In this document: piece by piece, positions 7,100-15,522 of the stretch | How positions within the stretch are numbered: position 1 is the first letter of the stretch | How the letters are laid out: the number at the start of each line of letters is the position of its first letter | Source: Oceanirhabdus sp. W0125-5 | Lineage (GTDB): Bacteria > Bacillota > Clostridia > Clostridiales > Clostridiaceae | Direction of reading: 5' to 3' | Assembly (NCBI RefSeq): GCF_027938815.1 | Contig: NZ_CP115913.1 | Span: forward strand, 3,444,001 to 3,508,000 | DNA: 64,000 nt | Notes under the pieces: model-generated | Told to the model about the DNA's origin: nothing | Database searches by the model: none | Seen by the model: only the letters and a program-made list of their open reading frames with translations | Made by a program: the position numbers and the translations under genes

Positions 7100-9460
7100 T
7101 TAAAATGCTTGTTCTGTTCTTTCAATGATTTCATCTTGCAACGCCTTGCTCAAGTTACAGAAATAGTCACTGTATCCTGCAACACGTACAATTAGTTCTT
7201 TATACTCATCTGGATTTTCCTGCGCTTTTAACAGAGTTTCCTTGCTTATGACATTAAATTGAATATGATGCCCATCTAATTTAAAGTAAGCTCTAACAAT
7301 ATGAGCTAAATTATTTAACCCCTCTTCTCCTTCTAAAATATCAGGAGTAAATTTCTGATTTAGAAGAGTTCCACCAGTTAAAACATGATCCATTTTTGCA
7401 GCCGATTTAATAACTGCAGTTGGCCCATTTCTATCTGCACCCTTAGATGGTGAAATACCATCTGCCAAAGGCTTGTTAGCTAATCTTCCATCAGGTGTTG
7501 CTCCAATTACTGATCCGAAATAAACATGACATGTAGTTGGAAGCATATTTATTCTATGCATTCCACCTTTTCCATTTTTCCTTCCTGTTACCTCATTATA
7601 ATAAGCATAGAAAACTTCTTTCATGATCTCGTCAGCATAATCATCATCATTTCCGTACTTAGGTGTTTTATTTTTAACTAAATTATATATTCCTTCATGT
7701 CCTTTAAAATTATCTTTAGTTGCCTGTAAAATCTCACTCATAGTGAATTTCTTATTATCGAAAACATTATACTTAATAGCAGATAACATATCTGTTATAT
7801 TACCAATACCAACTCCTTGAATGTAGGAAGTATTATATCTAGCACCCCCAGCGTTATAATCTTTTCCTTCTTTGATGCAGTCATCAATTATTACAGATAA
7901 AAATGGTACAGGCATTTTTGTTGCATACAGTCTTTCTATAATTCTATTACCAATCACTTTAATATCTATAAAATGTTTAAGCTGTTTTTTAAATGCTTCC
8001 ATTAGCTCTTCATTGCTTTCAAATTTCCTTGGATCACCAGTTTCAATTCCTAATTTCTTAGAAGTAATGGGATCTATACCGTTATTTAAAGTAATCTCTA
8101 ATATTTTAGGTAAATTCATATACCCTGTAAGAATATATGCTTCTTTTCCAAAGGCACCTGTCTCAATACATCCACTGTTACCACCACATCTTGCATCTTC
8201 AATTGTTTTACCAGCTCTGAGCATTTCTTGAATAACAACATCTGTGTTAAATATGGAAGGCTGTCCCCATCCTTTTCTTATGATTTTTAATGCTCTCTTT
8301 AAAAATTTTTGTGGAGTCTTTTTACTAATTTGAACATTTGAGCTTGGTTGTAATAATTTCATTTCATCTATTACATCTAGTATTAAATAACTAACTTCAT
8401 TTACCCCATCAGAACCATCTTCTTTTAATCCCCCACTATTAATGTTAGCAAAATCCGTATATGTCCCACTTTCTTTTAATGTTATCCCTACTTTTGGAGG
8501 AGCTGGCTGATTATTAAATTTTATCCATAAACACTGTAATAGTTCTTCTGCTTTTTCTCTTGATAAAGACCCTTCTTCTAACTCTTTTTTATAAAATGGA
8601 TATAGATGTTGGTCTAGTCTCCCTGGGTTAAATGCATCCCATGGATTTAGTTCTGATATAACGCATAAATGTACAAACCAGTACATTTGAAGCGCCTCCT
8701 CAAATGTTCTAGGTGCATTGGCAGGAACTTGTTTACAGATGTCTGATATATTCAATAGTTCATCTTTTCTTTTAGGATCGTCTTCTTTTTCTGCCATGCT
8801 TTTAGCAAGCTCACTATACCTTTTACCTAAAATCATTATAGCGTCACAAGCGATACTCATACCTTCTAATTGATTCTTCTTATCTAAAGCCTCATCATCA
8901 TTATGAAAATCAAGTTCCCTTATGGCCTGTTCAATTTCCTTTTTGAATTGTATAAATCCTTTCTTATAAATCTTGCCATCAGCTACAGTATGGCCTGGCC
9001 CTCTTTGCTCCATGAATTCTGTAAATATTCCAGCTTTGTAACATTCATTCCATTCTTCACTCATACTATTTACTATATGATTACGCATAGATCTATTCTT
9101 CCAATAAGGGATAATTGTTTCTTCTTGAACTTTTTTTGCTCTTTCAGAGGTTTTAAAACTTATTTTTTCACGATCATTCATAATCTGAAAATCTTCAACT
9201 GTATGACAGCATAACTCAGGATAAGTAGGTGTAGCAGCTGGTTTTTCTCCTCTTTCACCTACAATCAGCTCACCATCGTTAATGCATAGGGTTTTCTTTG
9301 CCATTAATTCTTTTAATGCAAGTCCCCTTAAAACTGGTATAGATCCACTTCCCTCATACTTCTTATATACTGAGTCAACAATTTCAGCTCTTTCCATAGA
9401 TATATAGGGTACTGCATTAACACTTTGTTCTCTAAGTTTTTTAACCCTTTCACTCTTCAT
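7100..9460 (-). CDS. hypD: trans-4-hydroxy-L-proline dehydratase (glycyl radical enzyme)
   Basis: A protein of 786 residues from the ATG at 9460, chosen because GGAGG lies eight bases upstream (the frame is open five codons further). It is very close in sequence to the Clostridioides difficile HypD I know, for example FTEFMEQRGPGHTV, WVKFNNQPAPPKVG-type and QPSSNVQISKKTPQKF segments. The catalytic cysteine is C431 in GGNSGCIETG and the radical glycine is G762 in RVAGYSDYF. It dehydrates trans-4-hydroxyproline to pyrroline-5-carboxylate under strictly anaerobic conditions. It is flanked by its activase (4 bases upstream) and by proC, the usual Hyp-to-Pro cluster. Confidence 0.95.
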   Translation of the reverse strand: MKSERVKKLREQSVNAVPYISMERAEIVDSVYKKYEGSGSIPVLRGLALKELMAKKTLCINDGELIVGERGEKPAATPTYPELCCHTVEDFQIMNDREKISFKTSERAKKVQEETIIPYWKNRSMRNHIVNSMSEEWNECYKAGIFTEFMEQRGPGHTVADGKIYKKGFIQFKKEIEQAIRELDFHNDDEALDKKNQLEGMSIACDAIMILGKRYSELAKSMAEKEDDPKRKDELLNISDICKQVPANAPRTFEEALQMYWFVHLCVISELNPWDAFNPGRLDQHLYPFYKKELEEGSLSREKAEELLQCLWIKFNNQPAPPKVGITLKESGTYTDFANINSGGLKEDGSDGVNEVSYLILDVIDEMKLLQPSSNVQISKKTPQKFLKRALKIIRKGWGQPSIFNTDVVIQEMLRAGKTIEDARCGGNSGCIETGAFGKEAYILTGYMNLPKILEITLNNGIDPITSKKLGIETGDPRKFESNEELMEAFKKQLKHFIDIKVIGNRIIERLYATKMPVPFLSVIIDDCIKEGKDYNAGGARYNTSYIQGVGIGNITDMLSAIKYNVFDNKKFTMSEILQATKDNFKGHEGIYNLVKNKTPKYGNDDDYADEIMKEVFYAYYNEVTGRKNGKGGMHRINMLPTTCHVYFGSVIGATPDGRLANKPLADGISPSKGADRNGPTAVIKSAAKMDHVLTGGTLLNQKFTPDILEGEEGLNNLAHIVRAYFKLDGHHIQFNVISKETLLKAQENPDEYKELIVRVAGYSDYFCNLSKALQDEIIERTEQAF

Positions 9461-9464
9461 ATAA

Positions 9465-10367
9465 TCATCCTCCAATCTTAACTTTTATACCAGCTTTATT
9501 AAATTTCATTGCAATTTCATTAATCTTTTCATCACTAGGCCTTTCAAAACCTGATAGTTTATATTCCATGCCTATTCTTTTATATTTGTCCATACCTATT
9601 TTATGATATGGAAGTAAATTTACTTGCAAGATATTCAATTGAGATAAGAATTTAATACTTTCATCAATATCTTCATCATTGTCATTTATTCCTTTTATAA
9701 TTGGCATTCTTACATATATATTTGCCCTGATTTCTGATAGTTTTTTTAAATTATCAATGATTAACTCATTAGATACTTCTATATATTTCTTATGTTTTTC
9801 ATCATCAATAAATTTTAGATCATACAAAAACAAATCTACTTTATCAGCAACCTTTTTAAAGTTTTCCCAAGCTCCATAGCCGCTTACATCAACAGCAGTA
9901 TGAAATCCTCTTTCTTTACACAACCTTAAGACTTCATTTAAAAAATCTACTTGAATCATTGGTTCTCCTCCAGAAAAGGTGACTCCCCCATCAGATTCTT
10001 CATAAAAAATTTCGTCTTTTTCAATCTCTTTCATTATTTCTTGAACTGACATATCCTTACCTACATACTCAAACACATTATTAGGACACAAATCAGTACA
10101 CAATCCACATAGATTACATTTTTCATTATTAATATCTATAAAAGAATCTTCAATTGAAATAGCTTTTTCTGGACATTTCTTTTCACAGATTCCACAAGCT
10201 TGGCATCTTTCTTTAAATACCATTATCTCATGCCTACAGCTTTGACTCTCAGGGTTATGACACCACCAGCATCTTAAAGGACATCCTTTCAAAAAAACTG
10301 TAGTTCGAATTCCTGGACCATCATGGAGAGAGTATCTTTGAATATTAAATACCGTTCCCCTCATCAT
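9465..10367 (-). CDS. hypE: Glycyl-radical enzyme activating enzyme HypE (radical SAM)
   Basis: A protein of 300 residues. The radical SAM motif is GCPLRCWWCHNPE near residues 29-41, with an insert carrying two further 4Fe-4S motifs (CQACGICEKKCP and CNLCGLCTDLCP), then the SAM-binding FSGGEPM. It installs the glycyl radical on HypD by reductive cleavage of S-adenosylmethionine. It is the first gene of the operon and its stop is four bases before the hypD start. A TAGACT-17-TATAAT promoter lies about 205 bases upstream. The assignment to HypD rather than another glycyl-radical enzyme rests on adjacency. Confidence 0.92.
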   Translation of the reverse strand: MMRGTVFNIQRYSLHDGPGIRTTVFLKGCPLRCWWCHNPESQSCRHEIMVFKERCQACGICEKKCPEKAISIEDSFIDINNEKCNLCGLCTDLCPNNVFEYVGKDMSVQEIMKEIEKDEIFYEESDGGVTFSGGEPMIQVDFLNEVLRLCKERGFHTAVDVSGYGAWENFKKVADKVDLFLYDLKFIDDEKHKKYIEVSNELIIDNLKKLSEIRANIYVRMPIIKGINDNDEDIDESIKFLSQLNILQVNLLPYHKIGMDKYKRIGMEYKLSGFERPSDEKINEIAMKFNKAGIKVKIGG

Positions 10368-10570
10368 TCCACCACCTTCTATTTATGAAAATAATATCTG
10401 TTAACATTAACCTTATAGTTATGTAACTTACTATTTGTAATTTCATAATTATAAAATCCAATATATCTACAAAAACTTTAAGTATGATTTTTATCATAAA
10501 TCCTAATTCATCATATACTTACTAACAGCCCTACGTTTCATCATTTTAAAATCTTTTTATTTCTAGTAAT

Positions 10571-10599
10571 ATTATATGCCTGATTTTTAATTAAGTCTA
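10571..10599 (-). promoter_or_regulatory. Candidate sigma-A promoter for hypE-hypD-proC
   Basis: On the minus strand, TAGACT (10599-10594) and TATAAT (10576-10571) are separated by 17 bases. It would give a leader of about 200 bases in front of hypE, in which I see no known riboswitch. This 400-base divergent gap (10368-10767) otherwise holds only AT-rich sequence and the opposing promoter. Confidence 0.4.
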
Positions 10600-10668
10600 T
10601 AGTAATTTATGATAAACTTTAAAATCATGAAATATATTTTATATATATGAAATCAATAGCCTTTATAT

Positions 10669-10696
10669 TTGTTTTTTTATATAAAAATGATATAAT
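10669..10696 (+). promoter_or_regulatory. Candidate sigma-A promoter for the XRE-cupin regulator
   Basis: TTGTTT and TATAAT separated by 16 bases, about 70 bases before the start codon at 10768. Confidence 0.45.
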
Positions 10697-10767
10697 AATA
10701 TTATGAAAACTAATAATATATAAATTTAATGAATATAAAATACATTTCATATAGAAAAGAGGACATC

Positions 10768-11361
10768 ATGAATAAGGATATAGGTAATAAAATAAAAGTA
10801 TTACGACAAAGTAAAGGAATGACGTTAAAAGACTTAAGTGAACAAGTTGGACTATCAATAGGCTTTTTCTCTCAACTAGAAAGAGGCTTAACCAGTGTTG
10901 CAATTGATTGTTTGAGTAAAATCGCTGAAGTATTAGGAGTAGAATTAGCTTACTTTTTTTCATCTCCTAAATCAAAAAAAGATATGGTTATTAAAAGCTA
11001 TGAACAAGAGGTTTCACAAATAATAAATTCAAATATAATCTACTACAATTTATCTACTAGACTTGAGAGTAGTAATATGCTACCTAAACTAGTTCAAGTA
11101 TTACCTCATGAAGGGAGAGAGGAAATTGAAGAATATCGTCATGAAGGAGAAGAGTTCATATATGTTTTAGAAGGAATCTTAACTCTGTATTTAGATCATC
11201 AGAAACATATTTTATATCCTGGTGATTCTGTACACTTTGATTCTATGCTTGAACACAACTGGGTAAACAACACAAGTATGACCACAAAATTTTTAGTTGT
11301 AAATACTCCTAATTTCTTAAAAACAGAAACTAAGGACGATTCTACTACAGATATTAAATAA
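10768..11361 (+). CDS. XRE family regulator with C-terminal cupin domain
   Basis: A protein of 197 residues starting MNKDIGNKIKVLRQSKGM. AGAGGAC before 10768 supports this start over the open frame from 10729. Residues 5-60 form a classic XRE helix-turn-helix (MTLKDLSEQVGLSIGFFSQLERG). Residues about 110-185 form a cupin barrel (EYRHEGEEFIYVLEGILTLYLD ... LYPGDSVHFDS) that usually binds a small effector or metal. It is divergent from hypE-hypD-proC, so regulation of that operon by hydroxyproline or proline is a reasonable inference, not shown. A terminator follows. Confidence 0.88.
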   Translation: MNKDIGNKIKVLRQSKGMTLKDLSEQVGLSIGFFSQLERGLTSVAIDCLSKIAEVLGVELAYFFSSPKSKKDMVIKSYEQEVSQIINSNIIYYNLSTRLESSNMLPKLVQVLPHEGREEIEEYRHEGEEFIYVLEGILTLYLDHQKHILYPGDSVHFDSMLEHNWVNNTSMTTKFLVVNTPNFLKTETKDDSTTDIK

Positions 11362-11369
11362 AATAAATA

Positions 11370-11404
11370 ATTAAAGAGCTGAGAATTTACTCAGCTCTTT
11401 TTGT
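11370..11404 (+). terminator. Terminator of the XRE-cupin gene
   Basis: AAAGAGCTGAG / CTCAGCTCTTT stem with a T run, directly after the stop codon. Confidence 0.85.
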
Positions 11405-11474
11405 TAACAAAGTTACAATATATTGTGTTCACTCTGATTCAATCTTTAGAATTTCGGGTTGTTTCTGGGTTATT

Positions 11475-12004
11475 CTATTTTGTAAACTCGTGCCTTGCTG
11501 TGTTTTCTAAGGTATTATAATCAGCTACTCTAATGCCTTCTACTCTAACATTGAAAGGCTTAAAAATACTTGAAAGTGAAGTAATTGCACTTAAACTTTC
11601 CTCCATTGTTGCATTTACTGCTACTCTGCAGTTTGGAACCCATTTATTAGGTAAATAATGCTCAAAAGGATTCTTACAACACTCAGAATCAAAGCTACTA
11701 TGAAATTCTTTATGCACCCTAAATAATTCATCATTCATAACTGGTGATAAGTATATAATATTTCTCTCGAAATAAAAAATACCAACACTTTCAAATCTTA
11801 GTTCAAATCCCTTTGTTTTTTTTGAAAATTCTCCTAATTGACTATAAAACTTTTCTTCATTTATCTCTCTATATGACGCAATTGCAATATGAGGATTGCT
11901 ATTCATCATAAAAGATTTACTCCATTTTCACAAATTACCCCAATCATTTCCTTAATTTTATTTTGACTTTCTTTATCGAGCTCGAGCATAACAGTATATC
12001 CCAT
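11475..12004 (-). pseudogene. 2H phosphoesterase (2'-5' RNA ligase-like), frameshifted
   Basis: The larger part (11909-11475, 144 residues) begins MMNSNPHIAIASY, the first HxT/S-type motif of the 2H phosphoesterase superfamily, which is normally preceded by a beta strand and helix. That missing N-terminus exists upstream in another frame: MGYTVMLELDKESQNK and on to NGVNLL, starting at 12004 behind AGGGGGA. The two frames join if one T is added in the run CTTTTATG near 11910. The second motif is degenerate (WVPNCRVAVN, with His replaced by Asn). It is either a real pseudogene or a base-calling error in a homopolymer. The N-terminal part alone would be a 32-residue peptide. Confidence 0.7.
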
Positions 12005-12206
12005 ATACATTCCCCCTAAAATAATAAATAATTGTTAAGTTGCTTTAAATTGCCATTTGCTAATATTGTGTATTATTAATACTTCTATATTATCCATTAA
12101 TCCCCTTTATTTGTTACATAATATTTACATAAATTCTGGTGTTCAATATTTAAAACCACTAATATTTCCATGTTTATAACAGGATTTAACTGGATATAGT
12201 TAAATA

Positions 12207-12243
12207 AAAAATCAGATATCCATCCTTAGATATCTGATTCCTT
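12207..12243 (-). terminator. Terminator of the metal exporter gene
   Basis: AATCAGATATC / GATATCTGATT perfect stem followed by T-rich sequence on the minus strand, 32 bases after the stop codon at 12275. Confidence 0.75.
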
Positions 12244-12274
12244 AATAATTTAGTAGTTATTATTGAGATTACTC

Positions 12275-13522
12275 TTAAATAAAACTTTCAAAGACAAAAT
12301 AAAATATTAATCCAACTATTATAGCTGGTATTGTAGTTATAATTGTAGCCCATAGTGAAACTTTTTTATCCATTGCAATTAGAGGAAATAGTGCATCTCC
12401 ATCCTGTGAAATTGCATTAGCTAAAAGTGCTGCAAAAGGAATCATTCCTTTTAAAAAGAGTGTAACAATGATAATTTGAGGACCGCATCCTGGAATTAAT
12501 CCTACAATAGCCCCAATTAATACTGCAATTACCCCTGTAACAGTGAGCCAATTTTCAATTGCAAGTTCTCCACCTACAAAGTACACTCCAAACTCATAAA
12601 TAACATAAGCTGCAAATACCCATGTAGTAACAAAGGCTGTTTCTATGGCATTATGAATTAAAGTCTCCTTTAGAGAAAGTAATTTACTTTCTTCTTCCTG
12701 ATGTGTATCATCCTGTAGAAATTTTTTAGATAAAATCATATATCCAATAGAAAATAGTGTACCAGATATACCTATGATACTTCCTAAATAAGGTATTCCT
12801 ATCTGTGAGTTAACATCTATCTGAAATAATAACAGTACTCCTAATAACAATCCCATAGTAACAGTGCTCCAAAAGATTTTATACCCTATGCCATGAGTGA
12901 ATCTATACCCAAAAGAGGATCCTGATAGTTTATTATTATGATGAAGGGCAATATCTATTTCATCACCTTCTTCATGACCAATATGGTTCTTAAACTCTTG
13001 TGACATACTCTTATCTTTAAAAGAGAGTTCAAATTCAGTAGGAATATGTTTAAGCTTTTCATGTATTTGTTTTAATTGTTCTTTTGATTTCATAGGCTTT
13101 CTCTTTATTAATTTATTACCTAAATTAAAGTAATCAACTATATAACCTGTAATTATTGCCACAATAAAAGAAAGAGCACTTATCCATAAATATTTTACAG
13201 GCATAACTGTAATTAAAACAAATGCAGCGTCCCCCATAGTTGATATTAATGCTGCAATAACAGTACCAAAACTGATGGTTCCTTTAATATATAGAGGCAT
13301 TACTAGAATGGCACCTCCACATCCTGGACTAAGTCCTAGTAACGCTCCTATAATAGGTTGTACTTTTTTTGATTTCTCAATACTTTCAATTAACTTTCCA
13401 TTCTTCTTATAATTAATATATCCAAATATCAGTAGGACAGCACCTACAAAAACTCCAACTTGCAAAAAAGCCCCTTCAGCACTATTCATGATAATTTTAA
13501 ATAGATCATTTATTATTGTCAT
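12275..13522 (-). CDS. Putative 10-TM heavy-metal exporter (ArsP_2 / putative manganese transporter family)
   Basis: A protein of 415 residues with two homologous membrane halves. Each half carries a glycine-cysteine signature (LGLSPGCGGAILVMP near 63 and VGLIPGCGPQIIIVT near 345) followed by an acidic helix (MGDAAF and QDGDALFP). The central cytoplasmic loop contains an acidic and histidine-rich stretch, HIGHEEGDEIDIALHHNN, that could sense or ferry metal. This is the PF11449 family, annotated variously as arsenic efflux or manganese transporter; the substrate is not established. A Fur-type box lies about 65 bases upstream, which points to iron or Mn rather than arsenic. Confidence 0.8.
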   Translation of the reverse strand: MTIINDLFKIIMNSAEGAFLQVGVFVGAVLLIFGYINYKKNGKLIESIEKSKKVQPIIGALLGLSPGCGGAILVMPLYIKGTISFGTVIAALISTMGDAAFVLITVMPVKYLWISALSFIVAIITGYIVDYFNLGNKLIKRKPMKSKEQLKQIHEKLKHIPTEFELSFKDKSMSQEFKNHIGHEEGDEIDIALHHNNKLSGSSFGYRFTHGIGYKIFWSTVTMGLLLGVLLLFQIDVNSQIGIPYLGSIIGISGTLFSIGYMILSKKFLQDDTHQEEESKLLSLKETLIHNAIETAFVTTWVFAAYVIYEFGVYFVGGELAIENWLTVTGVIAVLIGAIVGLIPGCGPQIIIVTLFLKGMIPFAALLANAISQDGDALFPLIAMDKKVSLWATIITTIPAIIVGLIFYFVFESFI

Positions 13523-13584
13523 TTAATCCCTCCTTTAATTAATCATAATTTAGGATATCAAAATTTAATCACCTCTTATTCAAT

Positions 13585-13599
13585 TGATAATCATTTTCA
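13585..13599. promoter_or_regulatory. Fur/PerR-like box
   Basis: TGATAATCATTTTCA fits the 7-1-7 inverted repeat TGATAAT-N-ATTATCA with one mismatch. It lies in the promoter region of the metal exporter gene. Confidence 0.55.
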
Positions 13600-13659
13600 T
13601 TTATTGCTTATATTTTATCATATGTAATTTTTATAAACAAGTTACTATTTTACGAAATA

Positions 13660-13697
13660 AAAACACTCCTCAAGTAATTAACTTGAAGAGTGTCTTC
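13660..13697 (-). terminator. Terminator of the CPBP operon
   Basis: Thirteen-base stem (ACACTCCTCAAGT / ACTTGAAGAGTGT, one mismatch) followed by TTTTTATTT on the minus strand, just after the stop at 13708. Confidence 0.85.
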
Positions 13698-13707
13698 GGT
13701 TAAAATA

Positions 13708-14205
13708 TTAATCCATTTCAAATTTTAAATACTTTAAGGGAAATAAACTTAATTCCCCTTCTTTAAGTTCCTTGTTAAATATCTCCTTTTCAATCATTTG
13801 CATTGCAATAGTTTCTCCATACTTATCAATTTTTCTTAATTTATATTCATTAAGATACTTAACTCCTTGATTTATACCAATATATTCGGCTCCTATGCCA
13901 CCTTTTCTGAGAATACCATATCTATAATCACGAAATATTGGCTCTTCCGATATCCAAAAAGTTTTTACTTTATAATGTCTTGACAACTTCTTTGGAAATT
14001 CATCATTAAATATAAACCTGCCAAGTGTATCAATTATAATTATCCACGAGTTTGAGTGAGTAACAGCTAATGCTTCTCCCATCATAATAGATGTTGCATC
14101 TTCAAAAAAAACATTCTTCTCCACCTTATAAAATATATCAGGAATTATATTTGATATTTCATCGTATTTTGCTTTGATACACATAACCCCTATATTCCAA
14201 GCCAT
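13708..14205 (-). CDS. Hypothetical protein, 165 residues
   Basis: A soluble protein beginning MAWNIGVMCIKAKYDEI. No membrane segment, signal peptide or family motif is recognised. It overlaps the end of the upstream CPBP protease gene by 16 bases, so the two are translationally coupled and share the terminator at 13660. The sequence has the feel of an alternating alpha/beta small domain (SWIIIIDTLGRFIFNDEFP), but I do not recognise a fold. Its function may be tied to the membrane protease. Confidence 0.6.
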   Translation of the reverse strand: MAWNIGVMCIKAKYDEISNIIPDIFYKVEKNVFFEDATSIMMGEALAVTHSNSWIIIIDTLGRFIFNDEFPKKLSRHYKVKTFWISEEPIFRDYRYGILRKGGIGAEYIGINQGVKYLNEYKLRKIDKYGETIAMQMIEKEIFNKELKEGELSLFPLKYLKFEMD

Positions 14206-15197
14206 AACTCTTCCCCACTCTCCACAGTCTTATACTCTTTAGTGAATAGAAACGGTATAAACACAATAGCATTGATGATAATGCCTAATAATAAATCATT
14301 TAATGTTATCGCTCCCCCTATTGCAACACTGCTTTCAGCCATACCGTTATTAATTAAATGAATTATTATAGCAGACCATAGATTTCCTGATTTCATATAT
14401 GCATATCCCATAAAAATCCCCATTAATATACAATAGAAAACATGTAGTAATACACAGTGTATAGGACTCTCTGGACTATATAGCATAAAACATAAAGGCA
14501 GATGCCATATTCCCCAAATAAAACCTAAAATTATAACACCAAGTTTTTTTCCTAATAACACTTGCAATCTAGGTTGCAGATATCCTCTCCACCCAAACTC
14601 TTCTCCGAAAAACAAAATAAATGAAAACATACCAAAAAAAATAGTTATGGGTGAAAATAAAATTTTTGATAGTATTTGAGTTGCATCTATCCCACTGATA
14701 TCACCACTAAAAATAGCATATAGAACAAATCTAAATGGATAAATTCCTAGAAACAACACTGCAATTTTCATTACAACATTAATATTCTTCTCTACAACCA
14801 TATTAATCCATTCAAAGCAATTGTCTTTGTTACTCATAATCATAGTAAAAGTAATTATGCTGATTATACATACAAGAATACCAAGAACAATCTCTACATA
14901 TTTAGGAAAAACAAAGATGCCAATCATTAAAGTCATTGTAGACAATATAGTGAAGATAATATAAACCTTAAAGAAATCCATCAACCCCTTCTTGATATTA
15001 TCTTTTTCATAATAAATCTTTATTCCTATAACAACTAATGCTGGATGTAACATCTGTACCAATGCAAAGGCAGATGCATTCCCATCAAGTCGCTTGTACA
15101 CCATTAACATCACTATTCCCATTCCATAAGTAATTAAAAAAGTAGCTAATAAAAATATTTTTATTTCATTTTTAATTCTTCTAATATTAATCTCCAT
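14190..15197 (-). CDS. CPBP family intramembrane glutamic endopeptidase
   Basis: A protein of 335 residues with about eight membrane helices. The three CPBP (Abi/CAAX-like) motifs are in the C-terminal half: EEFGWRGYLQPRL with the catalytic glutamates near residue 205, FIWGIWHLPL with the second-motif histidine, and HLINNG. Members cleave membrane or prenylated peptides and some serve in bacteriocin immunity. It begins with ATG behind CAGGAGGAAG and is the first gene of a two-gene operon with the 165-residue protein. Confidence 0.88.
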   Translation of the reverse strand: MEINIRRIKNEIKIFLLATFLITYGMGIVMLMVYKRLDGNASAFALVQMLHPALVVIGIKIYYEKDNIKKGLMDFFKVYIIFTILSTMTLMIGIFVFPKYVEIVLGILVCIISIITFTMIMSNKDNCFEWINMVVEKNINVVMKIAVLFLGIYPFRFVLYAIFSGDISGIDATQILSKILFSPITIFFGMFSFILFFGEEFGWRGYLQPRLQVLLGKKLGVIILGFIWGIWHLPLCFMLYSPESPIHCVLLHVFYCILMGIFMGYAYMKSGNLWSAIIIHLINNGMAESSVAIGGAITLNDLLLGIIINAIVFIPFLFTKEYKTVESGEELWLGI

Positions 15198-15443
15198 TAT
15201 GCCTTCCTCCTGCTGATTATTGTAAAATTAATTTTTACCTATCTCTTCACAGTATTATACTATATTACCAATATTAATTATACCATTTTTTAATACATTT
15301 TGTAGTTTTTACATTAATTTATAATTTCTAAATCACAATATCTCTAAATAAATTCAGTATTTACATACTCTACATCCTTTTAAGCTTTTACTTTTCAAAA
15401 AAGGTAAATATTTTCTTTGGTCATCTTAAACTATTTGTAATGT

Positions 15444-15457
15444 TTTGTCGACAAAAA
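15444..15457. promoter_or_regulatory. Palindrome TTTTGTCGACAAAA (possible Spo0A-type box)
   Basis: A perfect 14-base palindrome that contains the 0A-box core TTTGTCGA, about 65 bases upstream of the LysM-VanY start and just before an AT-rich -10-like region. Spo0A binding is only a guess from the core match. Confidence 0.3.
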
Positions 15458-15522
15458 TATATTATTATATAGAAGTAATCTACTAGAGAGTACCCATCTT
15501 AAATATAGGAGTTGAATAATAT

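Noticed and set aside
7872..8231. Plus-strand frame of 119 residues opposite hypD
   Set aside because: It is a mirror frame inside a well-supported gene with no start signal. Similar mirror frames inside the ATPase, flotillin, xdh and opp genes were left out for the same reason.
12207..12243. Possible extra copy of the dispersed-repeat hairpin
   Set aside because: The stem ATCAGATATC differs from the repeat's ATCTGATATC core, and it has no iteron site or gene remnant beside it, so it is an ordinary terminator.
15444..15457. LexA or SOS box reading of TTTTGTCGACAAAA
   Set aside because: The Gram-positive LexA box needs GAAC-N4-GTTC-type arms, which are absent; only the weak similarity to a Spo0A box remains.
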